The notes: a model not told the origin generated them from the sequence alone. 64,000 nt of DNA from Inhella proteolytica (GCF_016093275.1 NZ_JAEDAK010000006.1:186001-250000), one strand, 5' to 3'; positions 1 through 10,158 are shown, counted from the first letter of the stretch. Program-made: numbers and translations.

Positions 1-968
1 TCCCCGACCCGCAGCGGCGCAGCGCCGGTGCGCTGGCCAGCCTGGCCACGCTGGTGCGCGTCTTTCGCCAGGCCGGCCTGAATGTGCGCCTGAGCGCTCT
101 GGAAGAGGGGCTGGAGGCTCCTGTGGAGTTGCCGTTGGCCGAAGGCGGCGCGCTGCGGCTGGAGCCCCTGCTGCGCAAGCGCGGCCGCCTGCTGCTCAAG
201 GACTTCGACCCCTGCACCATCCTGCTCAACTGCGAGCTGGCCGACGGCGTGCCGCAGATCCTGAAGAACCTGGACGGGCAGTACCTGCTGCCGCCGCTGC
301 ACGCCAGCGCCGCGCAGCGCAGCCGCAGCACCTACCTGGCTACCTACGAAGAGGTGGCCAAGCGCTTCGCCAAGCTGCTGGGCATGGACCCTTGGCTCAT
401 CAACCCCGTGCATGCGCAGTGCGAGGCGCAGGACTTCCGTAGCGGCGCCGGGCTGCAGGCGCTGCAGGAGCAGGTCGAGACCATCCTGGGCAAGGTGCGC
501 AAGAAGTACAAGGATTACGGCATCAACGAGAAGCCCTTCGTGGTGCTGAAGTCCGATGCCGCGCGCGGTGGGCTGGGCACCTTGGCGCTGCGCGACGCCA
601 AGGAGCTGGAAGGCGCCGCATGGCCGGCCCTCGCGGCGCCCGCGCGGCTGCTGATCCAGGAAGGGGTGGCGACGCACGAGCGTCTGGAGGACGCGCCGGT
701 CGAGCCGACCGTCTACCTGCTGGATCGCTATGTGATCGGCGGCTACTACCGCGAACTGGCCGAGCCGGGTCAGGCACCAAGCCCGGTGCCGCTGGCCTTT
801 GCCGATTCCGCGCAGCTGGTGCGGCCGGGCGAGCGGGCGGGCGCCAGTGCGCCCAACCGCTTCTACATGTATGGCGTGGTGGCCCGTCTGGCCATGCTGG
901 CGGCCAGCTACGAGCTGGAGCAGAGCGACCCGGATCGCGAGGAGCTCGAGAGCGCACTGCCCGCCTGA
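1..968 (+). CDS. gshA: Glutamate-cysteine ligase, 5'-truncated by the window edge
   Basis: First step of glutathione synthesis: ATP-dependent joining of glutamate and cysteine in the cytosol. The reading frame is already open at position 3 and runs to a TGA at 966-968, so the N-terminus lies outside the window; a GTG at 54 is internal. The visible ~322 residues resemble the proteobacterial GshA family (about 430 aa, distinct from E. coli GshA), including an NCELADG segment near the start, an INEKPFVVLKSDAARGG stretch and a C-terminal NRFYMYGVVARLAMLA segment. gshB lies 21 kb downstream, so the two pathway genes are not in one operon here. Family recognition is from memory of the family and is fairly secure. 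Confidence 0.85.
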   Translation, partial: PDPQRRSAGALASLATLVRVFRQAGLNVRLSALEEGLEAPVELPLAEGGALRLEPLLRKRGRLLLKDFDPCTILLNCELADGVPQILKNLDGQYLLPPLHASAAQRSRSTYLATYEEVAKRFAKLLGMDPWLINPVHAQCEAQDFRSGAGLQALQEQVETILGKVRKKYKDYGINEKPFVVLKSDAARGGLGTLALRDAKELEGAAWPALAAPARLLIQEGVATHERLEDAPVEPTVYLLDRYVIGGYYRELAEPGQAPSPVPLAFADSAQLVRPGERAGASAPNRFYMYGVVARLAMLAASYELEQSDPDREELESALPA

Positions 969-981
969 GCGGCACAGGCGC

Positions 982-1944
982 TCAGGCGGCCTCGACCTCG
1001 CGCGCCGCGCTGGCCAGCAGGCGCTTGAACTCGGCGACCCAAGGCGATTGCGGGCTGCGCAGATGCCAGACGCTGAGCTCGGCCAGCCCCAGATCGGCCT
1101 CCAGCGGCAGGATCCTGACCAGGCCCTGCTGGGCTGCGAAGCGCGCCAAGGGCCGTGACAGGATGGCCAGCAGCGGCATGCGGCGCAGCAGGGCCAAGCT
1201 CAGCATGGCGTCACCGCAAACGATCTGGTTGGCCGGCGGTGGCAGGCCGAGCTTGGCCCAGAGCCGGTCGTGCAGGGCGCGCGTGCGCGTGCCGGGCAGA
1301 TGACCGATCCAGGCCTCGCCCTGCAGCGCGTCCCAGCTCCAGTGGCGCTGCTGGGCCAGGGGGTGCTGGGTGCTGATCACCAGCACCTCGGGCTGGCGCA
1401 TCAGCATCTGCCCTTCCAGGTCGGCGGGCATTTCATGGGGCGGCAGGCGCGCCAGCACCAGGTCCAGCCGGCCCTGGCGCAGTTCGCCGATGAGGTCGCT
1501 CAGCGCATGCGTGCGCACCGTCAGGGTGATTAGCGGGTGCGCCTTCTTCATGGCGGCCAGGGCATCGGGAAGCACCTGGGGCAGGGCGGCATTGGTGGCG
1601 CCGATTTGCAGCTCGCCCAGGGCGCCGTTGAGGATGGTGCGCATCTCGTCGCTGCTGCGCTGCAGCTCGCCTTCCAGGCGTCGCCCCAGGGCGATCAGGC
1701 GTTCCCCCAGCACTGTGGCGTGCAAGCCGCGTTTGCTGCGCGCGAATAGGGTTTGTCCTAGGCCTTTTTCCAGTTCGGACAGGGTCTTGCTGACGGCGGG
1801 TTGGGTCACGTTCAGCAAGTCCGCGGCAGCACTCAGCTTTCCGGTGGCGTGCATGGCTTCCAGCACCCGCAGATGGCGCAGGGTCAGGCGCCGCTGGACG
1901 AAGTCCAGCATGGCTTCCTGCACGGGGGGGGGTGCTGCATTCAT
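982..1944 (-). CDS. LysR-family transcriptional regulator
   Basis: DNA-binding regulator of about 320 residues. An N-terminal winged helix-turn-helix (LRHLRVLEAMHATGKLSAAADLLNVTQPAVSKTLSELE) is followed by a co-inducer-binding domain; the arrangement resembles the PcaQ/GbpR branch of LysR proteins. I chose ATG 1944 (MNAAPPP). The frame also offers ATG 1950 and an opening at 1971, but the region 1950-1971 looks like an operator; ATG 1911 (MLDFVQ) is also possible. It is transcribed divergently from a TonB-dependent receptor, the usual geometry for a LysR protein controlling its neighbour and itself. The ligand cannot be read from the sequence. Confidence 0.9.
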   Translation of the reverse strand: MNAAPPPVQEAMLDFVQRRLTLRHLRVLEAMHATGKLSAAADLLNVTQPAVSKTLSELEKGLGQTLFARSKRGLHATVLGERLIALGRRLEGELQRSSDEMRTILNGALGELQIGATNAALPQVLPDALAAMKKAHPLITLTVRTHALSDLIGELRQGRLDLVLARLPPHEMPADLEGQMLMRQPEVLVISTQHPLAQQRHWSWDALQGEAWIGHLPGTRTRALHDRLWAKLGLPPPANQIVCGDAMLSLALLRRMPLLAILSRPLARFAAQQGLVRILPLEADLGLAELSVWHLRSPQSPWVAEFKRLLASAAREVEAA

Positions 1945-1949
1945 AACCA

Positions 1950-1971
1950 TTGGCAAAGTTTTGCAAACCAA
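1950..1971. promoter_or_regulatory. Candidate LysR operator between regulator and receptor gene
   Basis: A 22-bp interrupted dyad: outer arms TTGG (1950-1953) and CCAA (1968-1971), inner arms CAAA (1954-1957) and TTTG (1960-1963), plus a perfect TTTGCAAA palindrome at 1960-1967. It lies in the divergent interval just upstream of the chosen LysR start and contains T-N11-A spacings typical of LysR boxes. No experiment supports it; assignment is by position and symmetry. Confidence 0.45.
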
Positions 1972-2056
1972 GACTCATGGGGCCGCTCGTCATGGCTACC
2001 TACCGTGTCACTCCTTGGGGCGCAGCTGCGCGCGCCCTTTCTCAAGAGGAGTACGC

Positions 2057-4999
2057 ATGTCGTTCAAGAAGAGCCTGATTCCCTTGGCCGTGCTGGCCAT
2101 GACCCAGCAAATGGTGCTGGCCCAGGATGCCGCCAAACTGGAGCGCGTCGAGGTCACCGGTTCGCTGATCAAGCGCACCGACAAGGAAACCCCGGCCGTG
2201 GTGCAGACCATCACCGCCGAGCAGATCCGCAAGTCGGGCTTCGGTACGGTGGAAGAGCTGCTGCGCGCCAATTCGGCGATCGATTCGGCCGGTTCTATCC
2301 AGGACGGTGCCGCCACCGGTTTTGTCAATGGCCTGGCCACCGCCTCGCTGCGCGGCATGGGCGCCCAGGGCACCCTGGTGCTGGTGAACGGCCGCCGCAT
2401 TGCGCCGGCCGCCAACGTGGACGTGAACTTCGGCCGCGGCACCCTGCTGAACATCAACACCATTCCGAAGAGCGCCATCGAGCGCATCGAGGTGCTGAAG
2501 GACGGCGCCTCGGCCCTGTACGGTTCGGACGCCATTGCGGGCGTCATCAACTACATCCTGAAGAAGGAATTCAATGGCCTGGACGCCTCGGCGAGCTTCG
2601 GCTCGGCCGATGACGGCGTGGGCCAGACTGCCAATGCCTCGATCGCCTACGGCCTGGGCAGCCTGGAAGACAAGGGCTTCAGCCTCTATGGCGGCATCGA
2701 TGTCTCCAAGCGCGACCGCGTGATGCACTCGGAGCTGAAGGACAAGGGCCTGTACGACCACTACAACGCCTACCGCAACCTGAACGGCGAGACGACCCGC
2801 TTCACGCCGGACAGCATTGCCTCGCGCTGGGCCAATTACTACCGCGTGCCGCCCAGCCTGACGGGCTCGACCCCCCTGGATGGCCGCAACGTCGCCAACA
2901 ACGATGTCAGTGGTGCCAACTACCTGGGTACCATGCCGGGCTGCCCGGCCGAGCTGACCGTGGGGCAGGGCGTGGCCAATCGCCCGGCCGGCTTCACCAA
3001 CGCCCAGGCCTCGCTGCGCACGGGCTCCTGCCGCTATGTGCTGGACGACAAGGCCGAAGCCGTCAGCGACCAGGACCGCATCAGCGGCCAGTTGCGCGCC
3101 AACCTGAAGCTGGGCAGCAGCTGGACCGGCTATGCCGACCTGATGCTGGGCCGCACCAAGTCGACCAGCCTGAATGCCGAGCGCGCCATCACCACCACGC
3201 TGGCCAGCCAGCAGGTGCCGCTGGTGATCATCACGCCCAAGCTGGATGGCTCGCTGGCCCAGCGCGGCGGCATCGTCCTGCCGGTCACGCACCCGGACAA
3301 CCCGACCCGTGGCACGGCCAACCCGCAGCCGGTGCAGCTGATGTACCGCTTCCACGACCTGCCGGCGCTGGACATCAACGAACAGACGGCCACCCGCTTC
3401 GCCCTGGGGGCCGAAGGCAGCCTGGGCGCCTGGGACATCGACACCGCGCTGCTCTACAGCCGCATGGACAACAAGCGCACGCAGAAGAACCGCGTGCGCT
3501 CCTCGCTGCTGGATGCCTCGATCGCAGCGGGCACCTACCGCTTCAACGGCGAGGTGAACACCGCGGCGGCGATTGCCAGCGTGGCGCAAGACGCCATCAA
3601 TGACGGCGATTCGAGCATCCTGTCGGTGGACGTGCGCGCCGGGCGCGAGCTGTTCGCGATGGCCGGCGGCCAGGCCTCGCTGGCCGTGGGCGCCGAAGCA
3701 CGCCGCGAGGAATTCAATGCCAATGCCGACGCCAACTACTTGGCCGGCGACTACGTCGGCCTGGTGGCCAACCTGGCCAGCGGCAAGCGCAATGCCTACG
3801 CCGCCTTCGGTGAACTGAGCCTGCCGGTCGTCAAGGCCCTGGAGGTGCAAGCGGCCCTGCGCTTTGAGAACTACAGCGACTTCGGCAGCTCCACCACCGG
3901 CAAGCTGGGCTTCAAGTGGAACCTGCTGCCGCAGTTCCTGATCATGCGCGGCACCGCCTCCACCGGCTTCCGCGCGCCGGCCATCTCGCAGATCGGCAAC
4001 GCCTCGACGGTGTCCTTCAACAACTTCCAGGACAAGCGCTACTTCGATCCGATCCGCTGCAACACCAGCAACGCCGCCAACCCGGTCAGCCGCGCCGACC
4101 CGCCCGATCTGCGCGACTGCAACCTGCTGAACTTCACCCAGGGCGTGCCGCTGGCACAGCGCCCCGGCAATCTGCCCACCATGATTGCCGCCAACCCTGA
4201 TCTGAAGCCAGAGACTTCGAAGGCGGCCAGCGTGGGCTTCGTGTTCTCGCCCACGCGCAATTTCGATGCCGGCCTGAGCTACTGGTACATCGAGCGCAAC
4301 AAGGAAATCCGCCTGCAGCGCAGCTCGGACATCCTGGACGCCTATCTGGCCAACCCGGCCAACAGCGCCCAGATCGTGCGCAACCCCAACCCGGGCACCT
4401 GGCTGCCGGGCCAGGCCAACAGCGGGCCGATCCTGGCTGTGATCCGCAAGTACGACAACTTCAACTTCACCAAGACCGCCGGCCTGGACTTCGACCTCAA
4501 TGCCCGCTTCCCGACCCAGGAAATCGGCCGCTTCACCCTGGCGGTCAACGGCACCCTGACCAAGCGCTTCGACGAGCAGATTCTGGCCGGCACCGCGCCG
4601 CGTGACCTGCTGGGCAGCTCGACCTCGGAAGTGCCCAAGCTCAAGGGCAATGTGCGCCTGGGCTGGGATGTGGGCGCGTGGAGCAGCTGGGTGCGCCACA
4701 ACCACACCTCGCAGCTGGCACGCATCGGCACCACCGAACCCTGCCTGAGCTCGAGCTCGGCGGCCGGCGTGTACCGCCGCGAGAACGGCAGCTGCTACGT
4801 GGGCGCCGAACGCAGCTGGGACATGGGCGTGAGCTATACCGGCTTCAAGAACTGGGTGCTGGCGGCCAATGTGCTGAACCTGACCGACGACTACGGCCGC
4901 TCGATCGACATCCCCAGCAGCTTCAACTTCTGGGACAGCGGCACGGCCAGCCAGATCGGCCGGCGCTACAACGTGTCGGTCAGCTACAAGATGGATTGA
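2057..4999 (+). CDS. TonB-dependent outer-membrane receptor (first of a tandem pair)
   Basis: Outer-membrane, energy-coupled active importer, 980 aa. The start ATG 2057 has a strong ribosome site AAGAGGAG at 2044-2051; the frame is open far upstream but that part shadows the LysR gene. A signal peptide (MSFKKSLIPLAVLAMTQQMVLAQ) is followed by a TonB-box-like ERVEVTGSLIKR, a plug domain (about residues 50-180, with LVLVNGRRIAPAA and LKDGASALYGSDAIAGVINYIL) and a 22-strand barrel. The C-terminus ends YKMD rather than in the usual terminal aromatic residue. Paralogous to the next gene. The substrate is unknown; receptors of this branch can take iron chelates, peptides or sugars. The divergent LysR gene is the likely regulator. 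Confidence 0.9.
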   Translation: MSFKKSLIPLAVLAMTQQMVLAQDAAKLERVEVTGSLIKRTDKETPAVVQTITAEQIRKSGFGTVEELLRANSAIDSAGSIQDGAATGFVNGLATASLRGMGAQGTLVLVNGRRIAPAANVDVNFGRGTLLNINTIPKSAIERIEVLKDGASALYGSDAIAGVINYILKKEFNGLDASASFGSADDGVGQTANASIAYGLGSLEDKGFSLYGGIDVSKRDRVMHSELKDKGLYDHYNAYRNLNGETTRFTPDSIASRWANYYRVPPSLTGSTPLDGRNVANNDVSGANYLGTMPGCPAELTVGQGVANRPAGFTNAQASLRTGSCRYVLDDKAEAVSDQDRISGQLRANLKLGSSWTGYADLMLGRTKSTSLNAERAITTTLASQQVPLVIITPKLDGSLAQRGGIVLPVTHPDNPTRGTANPQPVQLMYRFHDLPALDINEQTATRFALGAEGSLGAWDIDTALLYSRMDNKRTQKNRVRSSLLDASIAAGTYRFNGEVNTAAAIASVAQDAINDGDSSILSVDVRAGRELFAMAGGQASLAVGAEARREEFNANADANYLAGDYVGLVANLASGKRNAYAAFGELSLPVVKALEVQAALRFENYSDFGSSTTGKLGFKWNLLPQFLIMRGTASTGFRAPAISQIGNASTVSFNNFQDKRYFDPIRCNTSNAANPVSRADPPDLRDCNLLNFTQGVPLAQRPGNLPTMIAANPDLKPETSKAASVGFVFSPTRNFDAGLSYWYIERNKEIRLQRSSDILDAYLANPANSAQIVRNPNPGTWLPGQANSGPILAVIRKYDNFNFTKTAGLDFDLNARFPTQEIGRFTLAVNGTLTKRFDEQILAGTAPRDLLGSSTSEVPKLKGNVRLGWDVGAWSSWVRHNHTSQLARIGTTEPCLSSSSAAGVYRRENGSCYVGAERSWDMGVSYTGFKNWVLAANVLNLTDDYGRSIDIPSSFNFWDSGTASQIGRRYNVSVSYKMD

Positions 5000-5047
5000 C
5001 GGTAATGTCGGAGACGTTCGGGCTGCTGAGGGCCTGAACGTTCGGGC

Positions 5048-5075
5048 GCAAAGAGGGGCATGAGCCCCTCTTTGC
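5048..5075 (+). terminator. Strong hairpin after the first TonB receptor
   Basis: A perfect 12-bp stem GCAAAGAGGGGC (5048-5059), loop ATGA, GCCCCTCTTTGC (5064-5075), 49 nt after the receptor stop codon. The following bases (ATTTG) are only weakly T-rich, so it may terminate inefficiently or mainly stabilise the 3' end. Confidence 0.65.
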
Positions 5076-5361
5076 ATTTGTGCGTGCGCCCCAAAGGGGG
5101 GCGATGCCGTCCATGGCCAGACGCCTTGGAGGCGTGGGCAGGGTGCCAGAGGGGCAGGCGACTGCTTTCGGTAGTGCGGCTTGTCGTGCCAGGACAACGT
5201 GAAGGGATAAACCCTTGGTTGCGTCTGGGCCTTAAGAATCAATCACTTGCGGAAGTCATGGGGTGACTTCCGGGTCTCGCCCGCTGGGCAGCGGCGCGGC
5301 GCATCCCTAGCGTGCCGAGCTTTTGGGATTGGCGCCCTTGGCGCCTTGATGGAGAGATTCA
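5076..5361 (+). other. Gene-free leader before the second TonB receptor
   Basis: No convincing gene on either strand. It holds several short inverted repeats: AAGGG/CCCTT (5202-5206/5212-5216), GGAAGTCA/TGACTTCC (5251-5258/5264-5271) and GGCGCC/GGCGCC (5331-5336/5340-5345), the last sitting 5 nt before the ribosome site GGAGAG (5351-5356) of the next gene. I see no recognisable cobalamin or other riboswitch core. The promoter of the second receptor presumably lies here but I could not assign it. Confidence 0.45.
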
Positions 5362-8133
5362 ATGAAGCCTTGCCCCACCCCCCGTCGCCACGCCCTGGCG
5401 GCCGCTGCGCTGGCGCTGTCCGCTCAGTGCGCATTCGCGCAGAGCGATTCGGCCGATGCTTCCAAGCTCGAACGGGTGGTCGTCACCGGTTCCAGCATCA
5501 AGCGCCTCGCGGCTGAGACCGCCTCGCCGGTTCAGATCGTGAGCCGCCAGGAAATCAAGCAGACCGGCGCCAACACCGTGCGCCAGGTGCTGGACACCAT
5601 CACCGCCACCACCACGGGCGAATTGCGCGACGACGGTGCCGCCGCCAGCTTTGCCTCGGGCGCTTCCGGCGTTTCCATGCGCGGCCTGGGCAAAGGCGCG
5701 ACGCTGGTGCTGGTCAATGGCCGTCGCGTGGCGAACTTCGGTCTGGCCGATGGCGCCAAGGAAACCTTCGTCAACATCGACGCCATTCCCGCCGATGCCA
5801 TCGACCGCCTGGAAATCCTCAAGGACGGCGCCTCGGCGCTGTATGGCTCGGACGCCATGGCCGGCGTGATCAACATCATCACGCGCAGCGAGTTCCGCGG
5901 CATTGGTGGCCAGGCCTCGTACCAGAGCGGCATCGATCCCAACATCGGCAAGCAGACCACGGCCAGCATCGTGGCCGGCATTGGCGATCTGGCCAAGGAC
6001 CGATTCAATGTGTTCGCCAACGTCGAGTACTACAAGCGCGAGCGCTACTTCCTGACCGATGTGATGGGCTACTACCCCGAGTGGCACAAGCGCATCGTCA
6101 GCCCGGCGTTCGGCGACCCCAGCCTGGTCTCTTACCCGGGCAACTTCTTCAACGGTTCGACCCGAGTGGCGAATCCGGCCTGCCCGAGCACGCAGCGCAA
6201 CAGCGCCGGCGCCTGCACCACCGACATCAACGGCATCAACCAGTTCTCCGATGGTGCCGAACGCCTGAACAGCTTCATGATGGCGCGCGTCATGCTCGGC
6301 GAGAACTTGGAGTTCTTTGGCGACGCCTCTTACTCCAAGACCCGGGTGGACTATCTGGCAATCCCGTTCGGCATCAACGCCCCGGCCACGCCGTTCCGCT
6401 GGTTTGATGGCAATGCGAAGGTGGTGCGTCAGGTCAACAAGCCGATGCTGCCGGTGGGCCATCCGCTCAATACCTTCACGCGCCCCATCGGCCTGGAATA
6501 CCGCTTCATGGACCCCGGGCTGAGCTGGGAAGCGCCGGCTGAGGCAACTCAGTACCGCGTACTGGCCGGCCTCAAGGGTACGTTTGGCGAGTGGGACTGG
6601 GAAGTCTCGGCCGGCCGCGTGGGCTCGGACGCAGTCAAGGAATCGCTGGCCCCGCATGCCGCGACCTTCATCAAGGCGATCGAGAGCAATGAGTACAAGA
6701 TCGGTGGCCAGAACAGCCCCGAGCTGCTCCAGCGGATGTTCCACAGCGCGGCCATCAATGGCGACAACTACCAGAACCATATCGACGCCAAGATGACCGG
6801 TGAGCTGATGCGCTTGCCGGCCGGCCCGCTGCAGGCCGCCTTCGGCATCGAGCATCGCGCCGAGCATGTCTACATCAAGTCGGTGGACGAGGTGATGCGC
6901 GCCGAGCTGATCGGCCGCGGCGCCCTCTGGGTGGAGGGCAAGCGCGATCTTGACGCTGCCTATGCCGAGTTCGAGGGCCCGCTGGTCAAGAACCTGACGG
7001 CCAACGCCGCGGTGCGTTTCGACAAGGCCACGGGCTTCGACGGCCGCTTCTCGCCCAAGGCTGGTCTGCGCTGGGTGGTGAGCCCGCAGCTGCTGGTGCG
7101 CGGTACGGCCTCCGGCGGCTTCCGGGCCCCGAACATTCCGGAAACGCTGGGCAAGATCGGCGTGACCGGCTTCTTCAACAGCACCTACGACCCGAAGCGC
7201 TGCGACACCGCCACGCAGATCCGCGACATCCTGCGCACCGGCGACGCCAACGACCGGGCTGAGGCCACGGCTGCCTACAACAGCGGCTGTCTGGCTTCGG
7301 TGCCGGCCATGATCTCGGCCAACAAGAACCTGGAGCCCGAGCTGTCGCGCAGCTACACCCTGGGCTTCGTGTTCGAACCGACGGCAGATACCTCGCTGGC
7401 CTTCGACTACTTCAAGATCGAGCGCCGCAACGAGATCAGCTCGCGGGATCCGTCCTATGTGCTGGACCGCGAAGGCAAGGCGGGTTACGAGAACCTGATC
7501 GCCCGCGCGCCGATCTCGGCGCAGGACAAGATCTGGTCCGATCGTGCCAACGCGCTCAAGCCGGGCTCCAACATCGCCTGGGGCGCGGGTTCGCTGATCA
7601 CGCTGCTGCTGCAGTACGAGAACTTCGGCAAGACCGAGACCTCGGGCATCGACTTCGACATTTCCACCCGCTTCACGGGCGACCTCGGCACCCTGCGCCT
7701 GGGCCTGTCCACCACCTATGCGCTCAGCTACCGTGCATGGGACATCGACGAAGGCAAGTACCGCCCGAACACGGTGGGCCTGCGCGGCGTGCCGCGTATC
7801 AAGTCGGTGGTGTCAGGCGCGTGGACGACGGGCCCCTGGACCTACGGCGTGCGCTTCAACTACACCTCCAGCACGCAGCTGAACTTTGACGAGACCGATG
7901 TGGGTACCTGGGCGCCGAGCGCCTGCGAGACCCGCCTGAAGCCGGGCGATCTGCCTTGCTATCTGGGTTCGGACATCACGACCCAGCTCAGCCTAGCCTA
8001 CACCGGTTTCAAGGGCCTGACCCTGCGCGCCAGCATGGGCAATGCCTTTGGCGAGGAGCGCCCGGTCGACCTGCGCGGCGGCTACGGCGTGCGTCCGCGT
8101 ACGGTGAAGATCGGCTTCGAGTACAAGTACTGA
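5362..8133 (+). CDS. TonB-dependent outer-membrane receptor (second of a tandem pair)
   Basis: Outer-membrane active importer of 923 aa, parallel to and paralogous with the preceding receptor. ATG 5362 is preceded by GGAGAG at 5351-5356. Signal peptide ending ALSAQCAFAQ, TonB-box-like ERVVVTGSSIKR at about residue 37, plug domain with LVLVNGRRVANFG and LKDGASALYGSDAMAGVINIIT, then a barrel that ends in the expected aromatic residue (GFEYKY). It is separated from the first receptor by a hairpin terminator and a 286-nt structured leader, so it probably has its own promoter. The substrate cannot be deduced; no TonB/ExbB or siderophore genes lie nearby. Confidence 0.9.
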   Translation: MKPCPTPRRHALAAAALALSAQCAFAQSDSADASKLERVVVTGSSIKRLAAETASPVQIVSRQEIKQTGANTVRQVLDTITATTTGELRDDGAAASFASGASGVSMRGLGKGATLVLVNGRRVANFGLADGAKETFVNIDAIPADAIDRLEILKDGASALYGSDAMAGVINIITRSEFRGIGGQASYQSGIDPNIGKQTTASIVAGIGDLAKDRFNVFANVEYYKRERYFLTDVMGYYPEWHKRIVSPAFGDPSLVSYPGNFFNGSTRVANPACPSTQRNSAGACTTDINGINQFSDGAERLNSFMMARVMLGENLEFFGDASYSKTRVDYLAIPFGINAPATPFRWFDGNAKVVRQVNKPMLPVGHPLNTFTRPIGLEYRFMDPGLSWEAPAEATQYRVLAGLKGTFGEWDWEVSAGRVGSDAVKESLAPHAATFIKAIESNEYKIGGQNSPELLQRMFHSAAINGDNYQNHIDAKMTGELMRLPAGPLQAAFGIEHRAEHVYIKSVDEVMRAELIGRGALWVEGKRDLDAAYAEFEGPLVKNLTANAAVRFDKATGFDGRFSPKAGLRWVVSPQLLVRGTASGGFRAPNIPETLGKIGVTGFFNSTYDPKRCDTATQIRDILRTGDANDRAEATAAYNSGCLASVPAMISANKNLEPELSRSYTLGFVFEPTADTSLAFDYFKIERRNEISSRDPSYVLDREGKAGYENLIARAPISAQDKIWSDRANALKPGSNIAWGAGSLITLLLQYENFGKTETSGIDFDISTRFTGDLGTLRLGLSTTYALSYRAWDIDEGKYRPNTVGLRGVPRIKSVVSGAWTTGPWTYGVRFNYTSSTQLNFDETDVGTWAPSACETRLKPGDLPCYLGSDITTQLSLAYTGFKGLTLRASMGNAFGEERPVDLRGGYGVRPRTVKIGFEYKY

Positions 8134-8247
8134 AGCCAGGCGGTTCCGAGGCGACGGGGCCCGCAAGGCCTGTTGCCTCGGGATTCCGCACAACGGCATG
8201 GTGCGCCGCACAAAAACTCGGCGCACAATGCCCACTCCCTTGTTTGC

Positions 8248-8274
8248 GCGGCCCTTGCGGGCCGCCTTTCATTT
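8248..8274 (+). terminator. Terminator-like hairpin just upstream of kup
   Basis: Stem GCGGCCC (8248-8254), loop TTGC, GGGCCGC (8259-8265), followed by CTTTCATTT, ending directly at the GTG start of kup (8275). It probably ends transcription from the receptor gene; its contact with the kup start also makes it a possible leader structure. Confidence 0.55.
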
Positions 8275-10158
8275 GTGAGCTCCCCTGCTGCGCCGCGCTC
8301 TGCGGCCGCCCATGCCGGCCTGACGCTCGGCGCCCTGGGCGTCGTTTATGGCGACATTGGCACCAGCCCGCTGTACGCGCTGCGCGAGGTCTTCCATTCC
8401 GCGCATCTGCCGGTCTCGGCGGACAACGTGCTGGGCGTGCTCTCGCTGCTGTTCTGGACGATGACCCTGGTGGTCTCGTTCAAGTACGTGCTGCTGATCT
8501 TGCGCGCCGACAACCATGGCGAAGGCGGGCTGATTGCCATGCTGGCGCTGGCCACCAACGCGGTGGCCGACAAGCCGCCGCTGCGGCGCAGCCTGTTCCT
8601 GCTTGGCCTCTTTGGCACGGCGGTGTTTTTTGGTGACGCCGTCATCACGCCCGCCATGACGGTGCTGGGTGCGGTGGAGGGCATCGACGTCTACGCCCCG
8701 GCTTACCACGGGCTGATCCTGCCTTGCACCCTGCTGGTGCTGGCCGGGCTGTTTGCCATGCAGCGCTTCGGTACCGGCGCGGTGGGCAAGGCCTTTGGGC
8801 CCATCATGATGGTGTGGTTCCTCAGCCTGGCACTGCTGGGCCTGCCCTGGATCCTCAAGAACCCGGCCGTGCTGGCGGCGCTGAACCCGCTCTATGGCCT
8901 GCGCTTTGCGTTCGAGCATGGCTGGATCGCCTTTGTGGCCCTGGGTGCGGTGGTGCTGGTGGTGACGGGCGGCGAGGCGCTGTATGCCGACCTGGGGCAC
9001 TTCGGCAAGCGGCCGATCCGCTGGGCCTGGTATGGCGTGGTGATGCCGGCGCTGACGCTGAACTACTTCGGCCAGGGCGCGATGCTGCTGGCCGAACCCG
9101 AGGCGATCAAAAACCCGTTCTACCTGCTGGCGCCGGACTGGGCGGAGATCCCGCTGTTCGGCCTGGCCACGCTGGCGGCCATGGTGGCTTCGCAGGCGCT
9201 CATCACCGCGAGCTTCTCCGTCACCAAGCAGGCCATGCAACTCGGCATCCTGCCGCGCATGCGCATCCACCACACCTCGGTGCGCGACATCGGCCAGATC
9301 TATGTGCCGGCGGTGAACTGGGCGTTGTTTGCCTTCGTCATCGTGGCGGTGGTGTTCTTCGGTTCCAGCTCCAAGATGGCCGGCGCCTACGGCGTGGCGG
9401 TCACGCTGGACATGACCATCACCACCATCCTGACCTTCTTCGTCATCCGCTACGGCTGGAAGTACCCGCTGCTGCTGTGCGTCGCGGCCACCGGTTTCTT
9501 CTTCCTAATCGACGTGCTGTTCCTGGCCTCGAACCTGCTGAAGGTGCCCGGTGGGGGCTGGTTCCCGCTCGCCATCGGCATCTGGATGTTCACGCTGATG
9601 CTGACCTGGAAGCAGGGCCGGGCGTTGCTGTCCGACAAGCTGCGCCAGGACTCGATCGACCTGAAGAGCTTCCTGGACGCGGTGTTCTTCAGCCCGCCCA
9701 CGCGCGTGCCGGGCACGGCGGTGTTCCTCTCGGGCGAGCAGGGCACCACGCCGAACGCGCTGCTGCACAACCTCAAGCACAACAAGGTGCTGCATGAGGA
9801 GAACGTGTTCGTCACCGTGAAGCACCACGAGCTGCCCTGGATCGGCTTCGAGCAGCGCGTCGAGGTGGAGAGCCTGGGCAACAACTGCTGGCAGGCCACG
9901 CTGCACTTCGGCTTCAAGAACGAACCCGACGTGCCCGAGGCCCTGGCCCTGCTGCGCGGCCGCGGCATCACGCTGGATGACATGGACACCAGCTACTTCC
10001 TGAGCCGCGACATCGTCATCCCCACCATCGGTTCGGGCATGGCGATGTGGCGCGAGAAGCTGTTTGCCAGCATGCACCGCAATGCCGCGGGCATCGCCGA
10101 CTTCCTGCACCTGCCCGCCAACCGCGTGGTGGAGCTGGGCTCCAAGGTTGAGATCTGA
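8275..10158 (+). CDS. kup: Kup-family potassium uptake transporter
   Basis: Inner-membrane K+/H+ symporter, 627 aa with the GTG start at 8275, close to the 622 aa of E. coli Kup. The frame is open back to an ATG at 8173, but that extension would translate a terminator-like hairpin and has no family similarity. The N-terminal signature [16 protein letters not shown], a further [20 protein letters not shown] segment and about twelve membrane helices are followed by a soluble C-terminal domain (from roughly residue 460; [26 protein letters not shown]). No typical ribosome site precedes the start. Confidence 0.93.
   Translation: MSSPAAPRSAAAHAGLTLGALGVVYGDIGTSPLYALREVFHSAHLPVSADNVLGVLSLLFWTMTLVVSFKYVLLILRADNHGEGGLIAMLALATNAVADKPPLRRSLFLLGLFGTAVFFGDAVITPAMTVLGAVEGIDVYAPAYHGLILPCTLLVLAGLFAMQRFGTGAVGKAFGPIMMVWFLSLALLGLPWILKNPAVLAALNPLYGLRFAFEHGWIAFVALGAVVLVVTGGEALYADLGHFGKRPIRWAWYGVVMPALTLNYFGQGAMLLAEPEAIKNPFYLLAPDWAEIPLFGLATLAAMVASQALITASFSVTKQAMQLGILPRMRIHHTSVRDIGQIYVPAVNWALFAFVIVAVVFFGSSSKMAGAYGVAVTLDMTITTILTFFVIRYGWKYPLLLCVAATGFFFLIDVLFLASNLLKVPGGGWFPLAIGIWMFTLMLTWKQGRALLSDKLRQDSIDLKSFLDAVFFSPPTRVPGTAVFLSGEQGTTPNALLHNLKHNKVLHEENVFVTVKHHELPWIGFEQRVEVESLGNNCWQATLHFGFKNEPDVPEALALLRGRGITLDDMDTSYFLSRDIVIPTIGSGMAMWREKLFASMHRNAAGIADFLHLPANRVVELGSKVEI

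Noticed and set aside
1370-2056. N-terminal extension of the first TonB receptor frame
   Set aside because: It runs antisense through the LysR gene, and a good ribosome site and signal peptide fix the start at 2057.
2042-5242. A 1066-codon open frame on the minus strand opposite the first TonB receptor
   Set aside because: It is antisense to a gene with signal peptide, plug and barrel; the composition (Ala/Gly/Arg/Val/His-rich, no domain) is what GC-rich codon bias produces on the opposite strand.
5076-5361. Cobalamin or other known riboswitch before the second TonB receptor
   Set aside because: Hairpins are present, but no B12-box or other conserved aptamer core could be found by eye.
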